Shown: piece by piece, positions 36,701 through 43,600 of the stretch | Position numbering within the stretch: position 1 is the stretch's first letter | How the letters are laid out: each line of letters starts with the position of its first letter | DNA from: Parelaphostrongylus tenuis | Lineage: Eukaryota > Nematoda > Chromadorea > Rhabditida > Metastrongylidae | Assembly (NCBI GenBank): GCA_019055375.1 | Contig: JAHQIW010007218.1 | Coordinates: 1 to 64,000, forward strand | Reading direction: 5' to 3' | DNA length: 64,000 nucleotides | Translations under genes and position numbers: made by a program | Notes under the pieces: model-generated | Seen by the model: the letters and a program-made list of their open reading frames with translations, nothing else | Databases searched by the model: none | What the model was told of the DNA's origin: nothing

Positions 36701-37351
36701 GCTTCGAAGCCTGTTCGCCAGAGAGAGATTCTTTGGAATTGTTGACACGTGTTCGAAAGGTCGACAGAAAGACTGTCACTTGTCTCTTAATCAAGGAAAT
36801 AATTCGAAGTTCGCACTCAACGATCAAAAATCAACTTGGCCGACATGCCAGGCTATTAAACATACGGTGGGTCGGTGACGTTATGTATTTCAACGACAAC
36901 AGATGGACGAGAGGCGCTCCATTACCGAATAGACTTCTCAGAATTTTGAACACACAATAGGAGAACCATTTTTCCAAAGGCCATATCTATTGTGAAAGGT
37001 TCGGAAGAAAGACATGATGTTTAGACAATTCCTACAAGGAGATCCAATTGGCTACAAATGAAAGAAGAAAAGGGAAGTTTTCCCAGCGTTCGTTAGAACC
37101 AGTCAGAGGCCAGCAAGTTGGCAGCTAATACAGGTCAGATGACTTCAAAACAAAGACTAATTCAACTGCACCTGCTTGATCAGATAGTAAAAGTGGTGTT
37201 ATATGTATAGTACAAATTCTGAATCGGATATAGGAAAAAAATATGATGGAGAACAGACGTTTGCTAGTAAAAGAGCATATACAATGGATTGTAGAATCAA
37301 TTGAATCACCTCGATATCGGCGGGATCTTTGGAAAGTAGTTGAGATGCCAT
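6628..37351 (-). CDS. dpyd-1: dihydropyrimidine dehydrogenase (whole gene, 27 coding exons)
   Basis: The enzyme uses NADPH to reduce uracil and thymine, the first step of pyrimidine breakdown. It is a cytosolic flavoprotein with FMN, FAD and four [4Fe-4S] clusters per subunit. The 27 exons listed separately join into about 1,033 residues (human about 1,025). Seen in order: an N-terminal Cys-rich region (C83, C86, C91, C95; C130, C134, C140, C144), a dinucleotide motif GCGPAS at 196-201, a second one GAGDTAFDC at 342-350, the FMN/catalytic domain with [11 protein letters not shown] (catalytic Cys 674), and two C-terminal ferredoxin-type motifs (C951/954/957/961 and C985/988/991/995). Phases agree at all junctions except after exon 26, which has one extra base. 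The gene is 30.7 kb long because its introns hold an RTE LINE, mariners and foldback repeats. Identity is secure from motif order and length; exon 23's donor and a few nonconsensus splice sites are the least certain parts. Confidence 0.95.
6816..6950 (-). CDS. dpyd-1: dpyd-1 exon 26, C-terminal Fe-S motifs, with +1 frameshift
   Basis: Encodes DLCI, then [16 protein letters not shown], then [10 protein letters not shown]: both C-terminal ferredoxin-type motifs. As given the exon is 135 nt, but the downstream exon needs 134. The extra base lies in the A4 run (T4 at 6936-6939 on the plus strand), between the first and second cysteine of the motif. Read literally the frame stops about 12 codons later and loses both clusters. 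Acceptor gataag, donor ag|gtgcta. Confidence 0.9.
7006..7089 (-). CDS. dpyd-1: dpyd-1 exon 25
   Basis: Twenty-eight codons (921-948): [17 protein letters not shown] then [10 protein letters not shown]. Acceptor attcag, donor GAT|gtaatg, followed by a 55-nt intron. Spacing to the next Cys motif equals that of human DPYD. Confidence 0.92.
7300..10580 (+). mobile_element. degenerate RTE-type LINE (endonuclease and reverse transcriptase)
   Basis: Plus-strand remnants appear in order through many stops and frameshifts: endonuclease pieces ([11 protein letters not shown] near 8,170; [20 protein letters not shown] at 8,370; RSDHRFLRT at 8,450), the reverse transcriptase start ([20 protein letters not shown] at 9,112; [15 protein letters not shown]), AGFRKG near 9,350, a degenerate fingers/palm with FADD near 9,735, and the C-terminal block [14 protein letters not shown] near 10,280. 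This order and these blocks are those of RTE elements abundant in hookworm genomes. It lies in dpyd-1 intron 24 and opposite to the gene. No intact ORF; termini are approximate. Confidence 0.88.
10917..11057 (-). CDS. dpyd-1: dpyd-1 exon 24
   Basis: Residues 874-920: [19 protein letters not shown] and VEKIPTIQ, corresponding to LPSFGPYLEQRKK and PIPTIK of human DPYD. Acceptor ttctag, donor CAG|gtactt. The next intron holds an RTE LINE in the opposite orientation. Confidence 0.9.
11123..11290 (-). CDS. dpyd-1: dpyd-1 exon 23
   Basis: Residues 818-873: [40 protein letters not shown] and KHQKGKP. The acceptor (cacacag) is clear. The donor is taken as ACG|gtgaag because phases match exon 24; this makes the linker a few residues shorter than in human DPYD, so the 3' end is slightly uncertain. 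Confidence 0.88.
12361..12697 (-). pseudogene. unrecognised coding segment inside dpyd-1 intron 22, one base out of frame
   Basis: Frame A runs open from about 12,880 and contains [20 protein letters not shown], then [13 protein letters not shown], before TGA. Removing one A from the run at 12529-12531 (TTT on the plus strand) joins it to [40 protein letters not shown] and a stop at 12361. The start at 12697 is only the first ATG; the true 5' end may be elsewhere. It sits between dpyd-1 exons 22 and 23 on the same strand, so it is either a nested gene, a retained alternative exon or a decayed insert. I do not recognise the domain. Confidence 0.45.
13463..13628 (-). CDS. dpyd-1: dpyd-1 exon 22
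   Basis: Residues 762-817: [45 protein letters not shown]. The ATGGI motif binds the FMN phosphate in this family. Acceptor ttttcag, donor CAG|gtagcg. Confidence 0.95.
13896..14062 (-). CDS. dpyd-1: dpyd-1 exon 21
   Basis: Residues 707-761 plus two bases: [49 protein letters not shown]-contacting loops of the barrel. Acceptor gtttcag, donor ag|gtgcag. Confidence 0.95.
14321..14394 (-). CDS. dpyd-1: dpyd-1 exon 20
   Basis: Residues 682-706: [20 protein letters not shown] then KDAVK. Acceptor aacaaag is nonconsensus but fixed by phase and by the [11 protein letters not shown] match; donor AAG|gtattg. Confidence 0.92.
14588..14681 (-). CDS. dpyd-1: dpyd-1 exon 19, catalytic Cys
   Basis: Residues 651-681: [20 protein letters not shown] then [12 protein letters not shown]. 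Cys 674 is in the position of human C671, the general acid of pyrimidine reduction. Acceptor gtttag, donor g|gtatta. Confidence 0.95.
14867..14995 (-). CDS. dpyd-1: dpyd-1 exon 18
   Basis: Residues 608-650: [36 protein letters not shown]. The IELISEK and VIASIMC blocks are diagnostic of DPD. Acceptor ctttag, donor AAG|gtaagt. Confidence 0.95.
15082..15153 (-). CDS. dpyd-1: dpyd-1 exon 17
   Basis: Twenty-four codons (584-607): [24 protein letters not shown]. Acceptor aatttag, donor CTG|gtgaag. Confidence 0.93.
15480..16060 (+). mobile_element. degenerate mariner transposase in dpyd-1 intron 16
   Basis: Plus-strand pieces: [20 protein letters not shown] then IMEA near 15,590-15,660, which matches the mariner linker block (LEDEERSGRP...D.LRAIIEA), and ADGVI followed in another frame by [13 protein letters not shown] near 15,900, matching the ...W.SADGVIH......T.E.YC block of the catalytic domain. 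Several stops and frameshifts. Confidence 0.6.
16514..16663 (-). CDS. dpyd-1: dpyd-1 exon 16, start of FMN domain
   Basis: Residues 534-583: [47 protein letters not shown]. This is the first part of the dihydroorotate-dehydrogenase-like barrel. Acceptor tatttag, donor AAG|gtaaaa. Confidence 0.95.
16720..16818 (-). CDS. dpyd-1: dpyd-1 exon 15
   Basis: Residues 501-533: [15 protein letters not shown] and [10 protein letters not shown]. Human has QASWYIHKYVQ and LPLFYTPID at this place. Acceptor attaaag is nonconsensus; donor GAG|gtaatt. Phase 0 at both ends. Confidence 0.9.
18433..18584 (-). CDS. dpyd-1: dpyd-1 exon 14
   Basis: Residues 450-500: [43 protein letters not shown], the conserved end of the FAD domain. 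Acceptor ttgcag, phase-fixed; donor AAG|gtatat. Confidence 0.94.
18681..18763 (-). CDS. dpyd-1: dpyd-1 exon 13
   Basis: Residues 422-449: [20 protein letters not shown], then STLLDSE. Acceptor tttgtag, donor gaag|gttcgc. The length between the ISAFG and [10 protein letters not shown] blocks equals that of human DPYD, which supports this donor. Confidence 0.9.
18908..19035 (-). CDS. dpyd-1: dpyd-1 exon 12
   Basis: Residues 380-421 plus two bases: [20 protein letters not shown] and [17 protein letters not shown]. Acceptor catacag, donor tg|gtatgg; the split codon becomes Trp with exon 13. Confidence 0.93.
19078..19665. mobile_element. mariner derivative with inverted internal duplication
   Basis: Left terminus taggtcgtcccataagttc and right terminus ending acttatagaacgactta form mariner-type inverted repeats. 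The left part carries the 5' leader on the plus strand up to about 19,275. The following part, read on the minus strand, encodes the transposase N-terminus ([32 protein letters not shown]). Thus two 5' ends face each other and no catalytic domain remains. Located in dpyd-1 intron 11, just upstream of exon 12 in transcription. Confidence 0.7.
19841..19947 (-). CDS. dpyd-1: dpyd-1 exon 11, NADPH site
   Basis: Residues 344-379: [19 protein letters not shown], then [16 protein letters not shown]. Ends in phase 0. Acceptor ccttcag, donor GAG|gtaaat. The preceding intron holds a 519-nt foldback element. Confidence 0.95.
20141..20659. mobile_element. 519-nt foldback element in dpyd-1 intron 10
   Basis: Left arm from tgttatctgagccaacatg pairs with the right arm ending catgtggccacagataaca. 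Inner parts also pair: ccttgacagtctcgtcagtc with its complement near 20,580, and ctaagagtaggcgacgacga with its complement near 20,505. Arms are roughly 190 nt around an unpaired centre. No coding sequence was found. The duplicated outer ends fit a MITE. Confidence 0.75.
21164..21229 (-). CDS. dpyd-1: dpyd-1 exon 10
   Basis: Residues 322-343 plus one base: [20 protein letters not shown], then AG, the first half of the NADPH-site glycine motif. Acceptor ttctag, donor g|gtaagt. Confidence 0.93.
21857..21998 (-). CDS. dpyd-1: dpyd-1 exon 9
   Basis: Residues 275-321 plus one base: [19 protein letters not shown] and [12 protein letters not shown], matching [12 protein letters not shown] and FYTSKDFLPLVA in human DPYD. 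Acceptor gtttag, donor g|gtgcat. Confidence 0.94.
23870..24765 (-). mobile_element. degenerate mariner transposase in dpyd-1 intron 8
   Basis: Minus-strand pieces: [20 protein letters not shown] near 24,720, [10 protein letters not shown] near 24,290 (first catalytic Asp region), [17 protein letters not shown] near 24,150, and [20 protein letters not shown] followed by [18 protein letters not shown] near 24,080-23,970 (the HDNARPH region). Then [15 protein letters not shown] matches HPPYSPDLAPSDYH. Stops interrupt the N-terminal third. Confidence 0.8.
25960..26260 (-). mobile_element. mariner transposase C-terminal fragment
   Basis: Minus-strand reading gives [20 protein letters not shown] then [15 protein letters not shown], the HPPYSPDLAPSDYHLFRSL block that carries the last catalytic Asp position; here it reads Glu. 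Frameshifted downstream. It lies 1.2 kb from the copy at 23.9-24.8 kb and may be a separate insertion. Confidence 0.6.
27031..27166 (-). CDS. dpyd-1: dpyd-1 exon 8
   Basis: Residues 229-274: [28 protein letters not shown] and ITLEKLK. Acceptor gattttag, donor AAG|gtatga. A 5.0 kb repeat-rich intron follows. Confidence 0.94.
27378..27477 (-). CDS. dpyd-1: dpyd-1 exon 7, FAD-binding motif
   Basis: Residues 196-228: [18 protein letters not shown], then [15 protein letters not shown]. The glycine-rich motif and the acidic end of the second strand (YEK) mark the FAD-binding Rossmann fold. Acceptor ttttag, donor ag|gtagtg. Confidence 0.94.
27560..27650 (-). CDS. dpyd-1: dpyd-1 exon 6
   Basis: Residues 166-195 plus one base: [15 protein letters not shown] then TKIALMG, leading into the FAD-binding fold. 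Acceptor tttttag, donor g|gtaagt. Confidence 0.92.
28925..29086 (-). CDS. dpyd-1: dpyd-1 exon 5, second Fe-S motif
   Basis: Residues 112-165, phase 0 to 0. Begins [20 protein letters not shown] and contains [15 protein letters not shown] with four cysteines, then [10 protein letters not shown] with the Gln known to ligate a cluster in mammalian DPD. Acceptor ttatcag, donor GAG|gtatcc. Confidence 0.95.
29165..29252 (-). CDS. dpyd-1: dpyd-1 exon 4, first Fe-S motif
   Basis: Residues 82-111: [13 protein letters not shown] carries four cluster-ligand cysteines, followed by [16 protein letters not shown]. The acceptor is the unusual atttgag; it is forced by the phase left by exon 3 and gives the exact family length. 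Donor AAG|gtatgt. Confidence 0.94.
29760..30035 (-). mobile_element. tRNA-derived SINE copy 1
   Basis: On the minus strand the head reads tatgtagcgcagtggtcaga (A-box-like) and, about 45 nt on, gatggttcagtcccgcgctg (B-box GGTTCAGTCCC). A shared body follows (ccagacttgtctgggaggat, then tgcat....cattc). No anticodon stem typical of a functional tRNA was found. Confidence 0.65.
30517..30608 (-). CDS. dpyd-1: dpyd-1 exon 3
   Basis: Residues 52-81 plus two bases. Contains [19 protein letters not shown], the conserved block just before the first Fe-S motif. Acceptor tttgcag, donor gcg|gtgagt; the split codon is completed by exon 4 to give Arg. Confidence 0.93.
30609..34000. other. dpyd-1 intron 2
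   Basis: Holds SINE copy 2 and three diverged copies of the dispersed ...caaatctc... repeat (30,820-30,960; 31,190-31,240; 31,560-31,790). A tRNA-like piece (ttggcttagtggattgggga, then ggagtcgaccc) is at 33,255-33,320. Otherwise nothing recognised. Confidence 0.6.
32200..32485 (+). mobile_element. tRNA-derived SINE copy 2
   Basis: Head acggcgcagcagatagaggt, B-box region gatggttcgatctctcgtg, body tgtgggaggataagcaacac, and tail atgcatgacgcattcctcag. Same module order as the other copies. In dpyd-1 intron 2. Confidence 0.65.
34001..34111 (-). CDS. dpyd-1: dpyd-1 exon 2
   Basis: Thirty-seven codons, phase 0 at both ends (acceptor ctag, donor gtgtgg). It encodes residues 15-51, including LLSLNPK and [11 protein letters not shown], matching the ILALNPR and HWKRNPDKNC blocks of the N-terminal helical region. 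It is separated from exon 1 by a 3.2 kb intron holding a LINE remnant. Confidence 0.92.
34480..37090 (+). mobile_element. second, more degenerate RTE-type LINE copy, interrupted
   Basis: Plus-strand matches to the same family: [20 protein letters not shown] near 35,285; [20 protein letters not shown] to TMFMKN at 35,888-36,025; [20 protein letters not shown] at 36,555; [16 protein letters not shown] near 36,870. Much of the palm region is missing. A foldback element at 36,053-36,434 sits inside it. It lies within dpyd-1 intron 1, opposite to the gene. Confidence 0.75.
36053..36434. mobile_element. foldback (long terminal inverted repeat) element inside the second LINE
   Basis: The first half, starting taaggatgtaacatgttttg, is the reverse complement of the second half, ending at catgttacatcctta, over nearly its whole 382 nt. 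Small differences (for example TGTGTGCTATAC against TAGTGCTATAC) show it has aged. The ends are flanked by TA-like dinucleotides, as for Tc1/mariner-type MITEs. It follows directly after the LINE motif TMFMKN, so it inserted into the LINE. Confidence 0.8.
37310..37351 (-). CDS. dpyd-1: dpyd-1 exon 1 (start codon)
   Basis: Fourteen codons, beginning [14 protein letters not shown], which resembles the start of human DPYD. The donor is GAG|gtgatt in phase 0. The start is chosen because a clean 3' splice site lies 15 nt upstream and the peptide lines up with the N-terminus of the family. Confidence 0.88.
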
Positions 37352-37366
37352 TCTGGTTCCCGTAGC
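37352..37366 (-). promoter_or_regulatory. dpyd-1: short 5' leader of dpyd-1 behind a probable trans-splice acceptor
   Basis: A 15-nt leader lies between the 3' splice site atgtcacag (ending at 37367 on the minus strand) and the start codon. Such a short leader after an acceptor is typical of spliced-leader trans-splicing in nematodes. A cis-spliced upstream noncoding exon is the alternative. Confidence 0.55.
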
Positions 37367-37980
37367 CTGTGACATTGATAAGGGAAGCATAGCGTGGTAT
37401 CAGACCTACCATCGACCCTCTACGCAAGACCAGGTTTAGGTCGGAGACGGCAGTAAGTTAAGTATGTTCTCATACCAAACATGATAAATGATAAAACGCA
37501 TTCACACCTTTACCTTGTTAGAAGTCAGAAAACAAAAATACAAGGAACTTTTGATCAAATTCGCAGCTGAGTAGACGTGAATTTTGTAGGGGAGTAAGAG
37601 TCTGGTATGTGGGTAAGTTTAGGTCGTCTTAACGTGACCTACAAGAATTTCAAATAATTTTTTCACTTTCTCGAAGCATTGACAATATTCTACAACATTG
37701 ATGAAGTAAGCTAAAGAAATAGAACTGTGAGAAGTGAAAGTAGCGGACAAGGATGCAAATACGGTCCGCAAAAAATTGTGTGCTCTTGTCATGGAGGACG
37801 GTAATGTTGGGAAGATGTTTCTTCATTACTGTCTGTTCTGCTTAGATTTTTACCCTCTTGACATCTATGTTTGTGAAATCGTTCACATTTGATCAAACAG
37901 TAGTTGAAGAAAAATTCGAAAGACCGACTGTCTTTAAACCTCGGCATGTTAATAATATGAAACTGTAATAATGAAAAGAA

Positions 37981-38232
37981 TAGCTCGAGAACTAACCTTT
38001 ATTTCAAGCTTAACGTGGTTGGTATCTTTTTCTTGACGCAAACGTTTTGGCAAATGCATCTTCTTCAGGGATTGAGTCTCTAGACTAGATCTCACGACTC
38101 TGAAGAAGGCGTAGTTGCCGAAACGTCAGCCTCAAGCAACCAAGATGACCCATCGACCGAACAGAAGGACAATGGATAGGGAAAAAGATACCAATCTAGT
38201 AAAGCTCAAAACAAAGATTAGTTCTTGAGATA
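37981..38232. mobile_element. 252-nt foldback element upstream of dpyd-1
   Basis: Left end tagctcgagaactaacc pairs with right end ending attagttcttgagata; internal ggttggtatctttttc pairs with gaaaaagataccaatc, and cttcttcag pairs with ctgaagaag at the centre. It lies 630 nt upstream of the dpyd-1 start codon. A diverged relative of the left half is at about 41,785-41,930. Confidence 0.65.
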
Positions 38233-39859
38233 CTTTCCTCATTCTTACAGTATCATAGTATTTGAAGGGTTTCTCTGTTAAAAAGCTGCAGTTAAGTGTC
38301 CATGGCGAGCACCTGAAGCTTGCCTCTGAAAACTAATTTGACTCGTGCCAAGTGAAAGCGATTCCGCATTCTCTCTCCTCAGGATGAATGGAGGATGTTG
38401 TTGTATTATCAAGTGGTCGTCTTTCAATTTCACAAGGTAGAAATTCTTCTTGGAAAGCAGAGACATTATGACTTTCTTTAGAGAAGCTTTATCACTTTTA
38501 TATAATCAATTTCCAAAAAGTCGTTCATAGCAGAGTATAATATGTGTTTTCTCACACCAAGTAGTGATTTAGTATTGACTAGAAGTCCCAAAAACACAAG
38601 GAAAGCGTGTAGTAAATAAACATTTTTGAATATGAACTACAAGTCTATCGATTTCCCCGGCAGTCAGACCATGTTTATGTCTCTGTTGTACAAGTACAAA
38701 GAGATGAAAAATCCGTGACGATTATTCCATAAATAAAGTGGTAACGACGCTAGTTAGCAGAACTGTATTTTGATGTAATTGATTTTAGGGGCAAGTGTTT
38801 TTAGCCAATTCGAATTAGCGCCTTTCTTTCCTGTGTCTGATAGTTCCTAATATGAGTTCATGTCGTAGAATACGATCTAGTGCTCGGAATTCATTATTTA
38901 ACACTGTTGAACATGGTAAGAATGACTTTGATATTCCCAACGACTAAGAATGCATGCGACTAACAGTGGTAGATAGCCATAGAAGAAATAAAATTTAGCA
39001 ATTAATATTAGGTTATTCTATATCTCTTCTGAATTAGTGCATTAGATCTTGTTGTGAGTAACAGATGGAAGTCAAATGTATTGCAGGACATATAGGAGAG
39101 TGTACGAAAATGATGAAAGGACTTAATTGGCGTCAAGTCATGGTAACTGAAAAATGGTCATATATTAGATTTAGTGAATCTTACGCATCACCTTACTTAG
39201 ACCATAGATGTAGATAGTTTCATCTTACTATGAATACAATTTTATTTTTTCTATAACTGTCGAAGAACAGCCGATGGAAAAGCCGGGTTATACCTTTCGC
39301 AAATGATGTTTTCTACGAAAAAGATAAAGTCTTAAGTATCCAAGTATGTGAAATGCATAATTCCATTTTCTTTTTTATTTTGAAAGTTTACACACTGAAG
39401 AGCTGTATATGTCAATTTCTTTCAACTTGCACTGCTCATTCTTTTCAACTGATAACGACTTTTCATCAGAAGTTTTCTTCCGTTCACTTCAATCAATTCA
39501 TTGACGGCCTGTTTTACGTTTGCTTCATTTCATCCCTCACACTAGCTGTAATTCTGTGTCATTTATCAAAACGGAATCATTGCCAGTGATAAATTCAAAT
39601 GAACAGTGTTCCGTCTCCAGAATTTCCCACAGCATTACGCTCAACTGCGGGGAATAGAATAATATCCGTTCCACTGCGACTGTACCTTCTTCACTAATCA
39701 ATGACTATATAAATGGCTTGGTTTTTTATTACTGTTTTGCATATGATCTATCATTTGACACATGAATGGACAGTAAAAATAGTTGGCATCATCAATTGAA
39801 ACTGAAGCTTCTTCACAAGTGATCAAAGATTAGCACGTGAAGGGATAATGTATTGGACA
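38233..39859. other. spacer between acr-12 and dpyd-1
   Basis: The two genes are in the same orientation; the acr-12 stop is 2.5 kb upstream of the dpyd-1 start. This spacer should hold the acr-12 3' UTR and the dpyd-1 promoter, but I see no clear motif. The distance is larger than usual for a nematode operon. Confidence 0.6.
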
Positions 39860-39958
39860 CTATAACCCTTCTGAATTTTTCCACCAACTTTCTTGTGTGA
39901 AGTTTGCATCGAATGCATTCTCAAACGTGTCACCTGATAGTGGTCGGCTGGCAGCACC
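39860..39958 (-). CDS. acr-12: acr-12 exon 13 (stop codon)
   Basis: Thirty-two codons and [23 protein letters not shown], then [12 protein letters not shown]. Extracellular C-terminal tail. Phase 0 after exon 12; acceptor gatttag. It is recognised mainly by position, phase and the coding-like peptide. Confidence 0.82.
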   Translation of the reverse strand, partial: GAASRPLSGDTFENAFDANFTQESWWKNSEGL

Positions 39959-40603
39959 CTAAATCATAAATTACTCAGCTAGAAATTCCTTTCTTACATA
40001 CTAACAACAACTCTGAAAACTAGTGCACATTATAGTGGATGATTTCGTATTATTTCAAACTCGACGTAACTTGAGGAAGATGGGAAAAGCTTTCTACTTT
40101 TTCCACTTTAAACTGTTTCATATACTTGAAAGCGAAAGCAGAACAAATTAATTATATGCATAGAATTCAAAAAGAGGACAAGTATTTTGTAAATTCGGCT
40201 AAAGACGGGAAATAAAGTTCAATTTAGAGACATAATAAAAGTAATTTATTCCGTGCTCCATCTTAAACGATGAAATTGATTGTAAAAAAAAACTCAAGAT
40301 AGTATATCAAATAAAAAGTTCTCAAGATGGCCAAGGTAAACAGAATAAATAAATGGGAATCCAAGTGGAAAACTCACAATTTTCATTGGCTCAGTTTGGT
40401 CAAACAACATCGGTGAATTTTGGATAATGAGAATTGTTCCAACGAGGTTGACGAAGGTGAATACAATAAGTACAAGTCTATCTATTACGTTTGCAACATA
40501 TGACCAGTCGGAAGATATCTGAAGAATGGTCATATATATTTGCAAATATATTATATATGCAAGTGCATATTCATATATATGTATGTATGTATGTATGTAT
40601 ATA

Positions 40604-40637
<34 letters not shown>

Positions 40638-43600
40638 TAGCGGCTAACCTAAACTGATCATTAATGATTTACAGTTGTTTGGGTAAATCCTCAAACTTCA
40701 GGATCGTGAAGATCGAAAACTGTACATTTCGGTGTAATTGAATAGTTCGTCGCCGACTGGTATCATTGGTTTGATAAAAATCCAGTTTGGAAGTTATGGA
40801 GCGAAAAACAAGAAGAATGAAGTTCTCAGCGTCAATCAATTTCTGAGGAATGCGTCATGCATTCGTCTTCACCAAATATCGTTATAGGTGATTGAATGGT
40901 CGTCTAACCTTAACAAGACAAAAAATCTTGTGCTCCTTCGTGATAAAACTTGAAGAAGTTTCAAACTTATTCTGAAATAACCTCAGACAAATTGTATGCT
41001 CTCTGTAAGCGAAATCATCTTCGAAGGTAAGAGCTTCATCACGTCTTGCCCAAGAGAACCAACTATCCGGCAGAGTTTGACTCAACAATGTGCAAATAAT
41101 GGCAACATTTTATGGTTATTTTTGTCTAATTGAATCTGGGACGACTATGGTGACTATTTGAAGATCCTATGTGCTTGAAATAGCACCTTAATCATTCACT
41201 GAGTGCTATACAGTTTGAAAAGCCAACACCGTTGTTGCATTCACTTGTCGTAGTTCCTGATCAAACTCAGTAATCCAATTGTCTATATACAAAAAGCTTC
41301 TTGAGCACAAGTTCTTTAGAATGTATTTTGCCTTTAGTTGATGTTCAATTATTTTTTAAAAGGTCACGTGGCGCTGTCCCTTTTACAAAAGTACAAAGAG
41401 TCGGCATCAGCATGAGGCTCATTAAGCTACCGATTTGAATTTAAAATTTCGTCCATACACTAGAGAGATTTCAGAAACCGACGCTTATGCACCAGAGTCT
41501 GCGTTCACATATATTAAGAATGGAGCTCTCAAGCGTCAATCAAGCGCTCCATTCTCTCTGGTGTAGTGATAGCACGCGCCTCCATATGAGTGAAGAGCGG
41601 GTTCAACTCCCTGCCGGGGTCGACATTTTGCTCACCACTCGATTGTCTTAGGTATATTTAAAATATCATAACGCTGTGAAAAAAGCAGCAAAAACATAGG
41701 AAGTCTTTAATTTTACAAAAGGTTTCTACGGCCTATCGCTCTATTAAGTTGATGGTGCTATGAATTCAAAAGATGGACCTTCACTAAACCTCGGCATGAA
41801 TAATGAAAAATATCTTGCGAACTGTCTTTATTTAGAAACAAAGCTAGCACGAGGTTGCTATTACTCCTTTCAAAATCGATGGCTAACATTTCAATGATTT
41901 CACCTTCTTCGGACCCAAGATGTACTATATCATATCATATCTAACTTAATTTTATATGTGACTCGTCTCACAGTTTTATTTCTTTTGTCTTCACTGAGCG
42001 AATCTCATACTTCTAGTATTCATCCTTGTAGAATACTGCTTGAGCGAATCTTCATGAAATTTCGAGGATAGCTTGGCTCTAACGTTCTAGAAAAAGCTCG
42101 TTGTTGACTGCGGAGAGTGTTGGGTGGGGGAGGAAGATCAGCCTGGCACCGTGCCGCAATGATCATCACAACCTCGAACTACTTCTCAAAAACCCACCGC
42201 TAGGCTAATGGCATAGACGAGGTCGCCGGGGTGGTATCACACTCTGTGAAATAAACCTTAACACCAGAAAATGAACTGGGGATAAGGCGTCTTATCATTT
42301 TTGTTTAGGGATAAATATTTTGAACGAAGAAATAATTATATCGTTCATGCTTTGTGTAAAGAAAAGAAGAGTTTGTAGCAAACGTTTTATCATTTAAGCC
42401 GGGTTTAGTGATCTTTCAAATCGTCACAAAATGTCTCAGCAAGTTATTTTCGACATACAAGAGAGATATTACGAGCGCGTGTGGCGCAGTGCTCAAGGCT
42501 GCTCTCGCGCAATCTGTACTAAGTAAAAGGACGATGCTGCTATCGTCTAGACTAGTCTGCTACAAAATTGCCGACCTCGCAAGGATGGAAAGCTTAGAGC
42601 TTGGAACAAGGGAGTCGAAACATCAGCCAGGTATGTGTTGGAGGATACAACTAACCAATGCTCCAGACGCACTCGGTAGACCACCATTGTTGGAAATTGG
42701 GCGATTGAAGTGCTTCAGTACTGTTCTAATGAATTTTCGTCAATTGACTATGGTATGAGACTGAAAGTGAAGCGGGCATGCCGTTATGTCGTTCCTGCTC
42801 TATAATCCTGATCTCAAGATCCGCAATATAAAAAAAAACACCCCAGATAATTCTGGAACATATGTGCAATCGTAACCATAAAGAGAGGAACACCTTTGGA
42901 TACAAAGAGATCAACACAGATGACTTCAAGCTGATAGCCACAAAGTGCCTCCACACTTCTTATAATAGATATGACAGTATATTCTCATTATAAGGAAGTG
43001 TTCAATTAGTGGAGGATTGGCTCCATGTTTGAAAATAGTAGCTGAAGAAATCTGCTTAATTACCACTCAATACGTTTCTCGAGTGTGACATATATGTTTC
43101 CGACTTTAATTAACTTATTGAGCATATTGAGAACTTTGCAAGAAATGCACAGTGAACAGTATTCCTACACTTAACTTGAGAAGGAACGGCTACATATTCA
43201 TAAGCGTGTCGAGCTTCGACAAGAAAGTATAGGGGACGTTTATACTAAGCAAAGATAGCGAAATCAAATCCCTAGTCTCATGTATTCAAAGAAATACATT
43301 TCGCAGTAATTTAGGTGAGATCATTACACAGAGGATGTGCATATCTAAAGACAGTTTAAGGCTAACAAAGTTTGAATGAAATCCGGTAGTGACATACACT
43401 CATACCGTGGAAAATCTACGACTACAAGCTTCTACTGAAGACTTAATAATGGTGAGAATATATAGATTACCAATAGAATAGACAGTTGTTAAGAATTCCT
43501 TTTCCTAGAATCTTGAGGTAGTACTATTAATGTCAGAAATACGAAAGAGTAGCGCCCGTTCATCCATCACTTTCATGAGAACATCGCAAAACAGTTCCAC

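Noticed and set aside
40294..40377. Read-through C-terminus of the receptor after M4
   Set aside because: A consensus donor gtgagt follows ATT at 40378, and a phase-compatible exon with a stop is present at 39,860-39,958.
41545..41635. Functional tRNA gene
   Set aside because: A- and B-box-like motifs are present but the acceptor and anticodon stems do not pair; it is better read as a SINE head.
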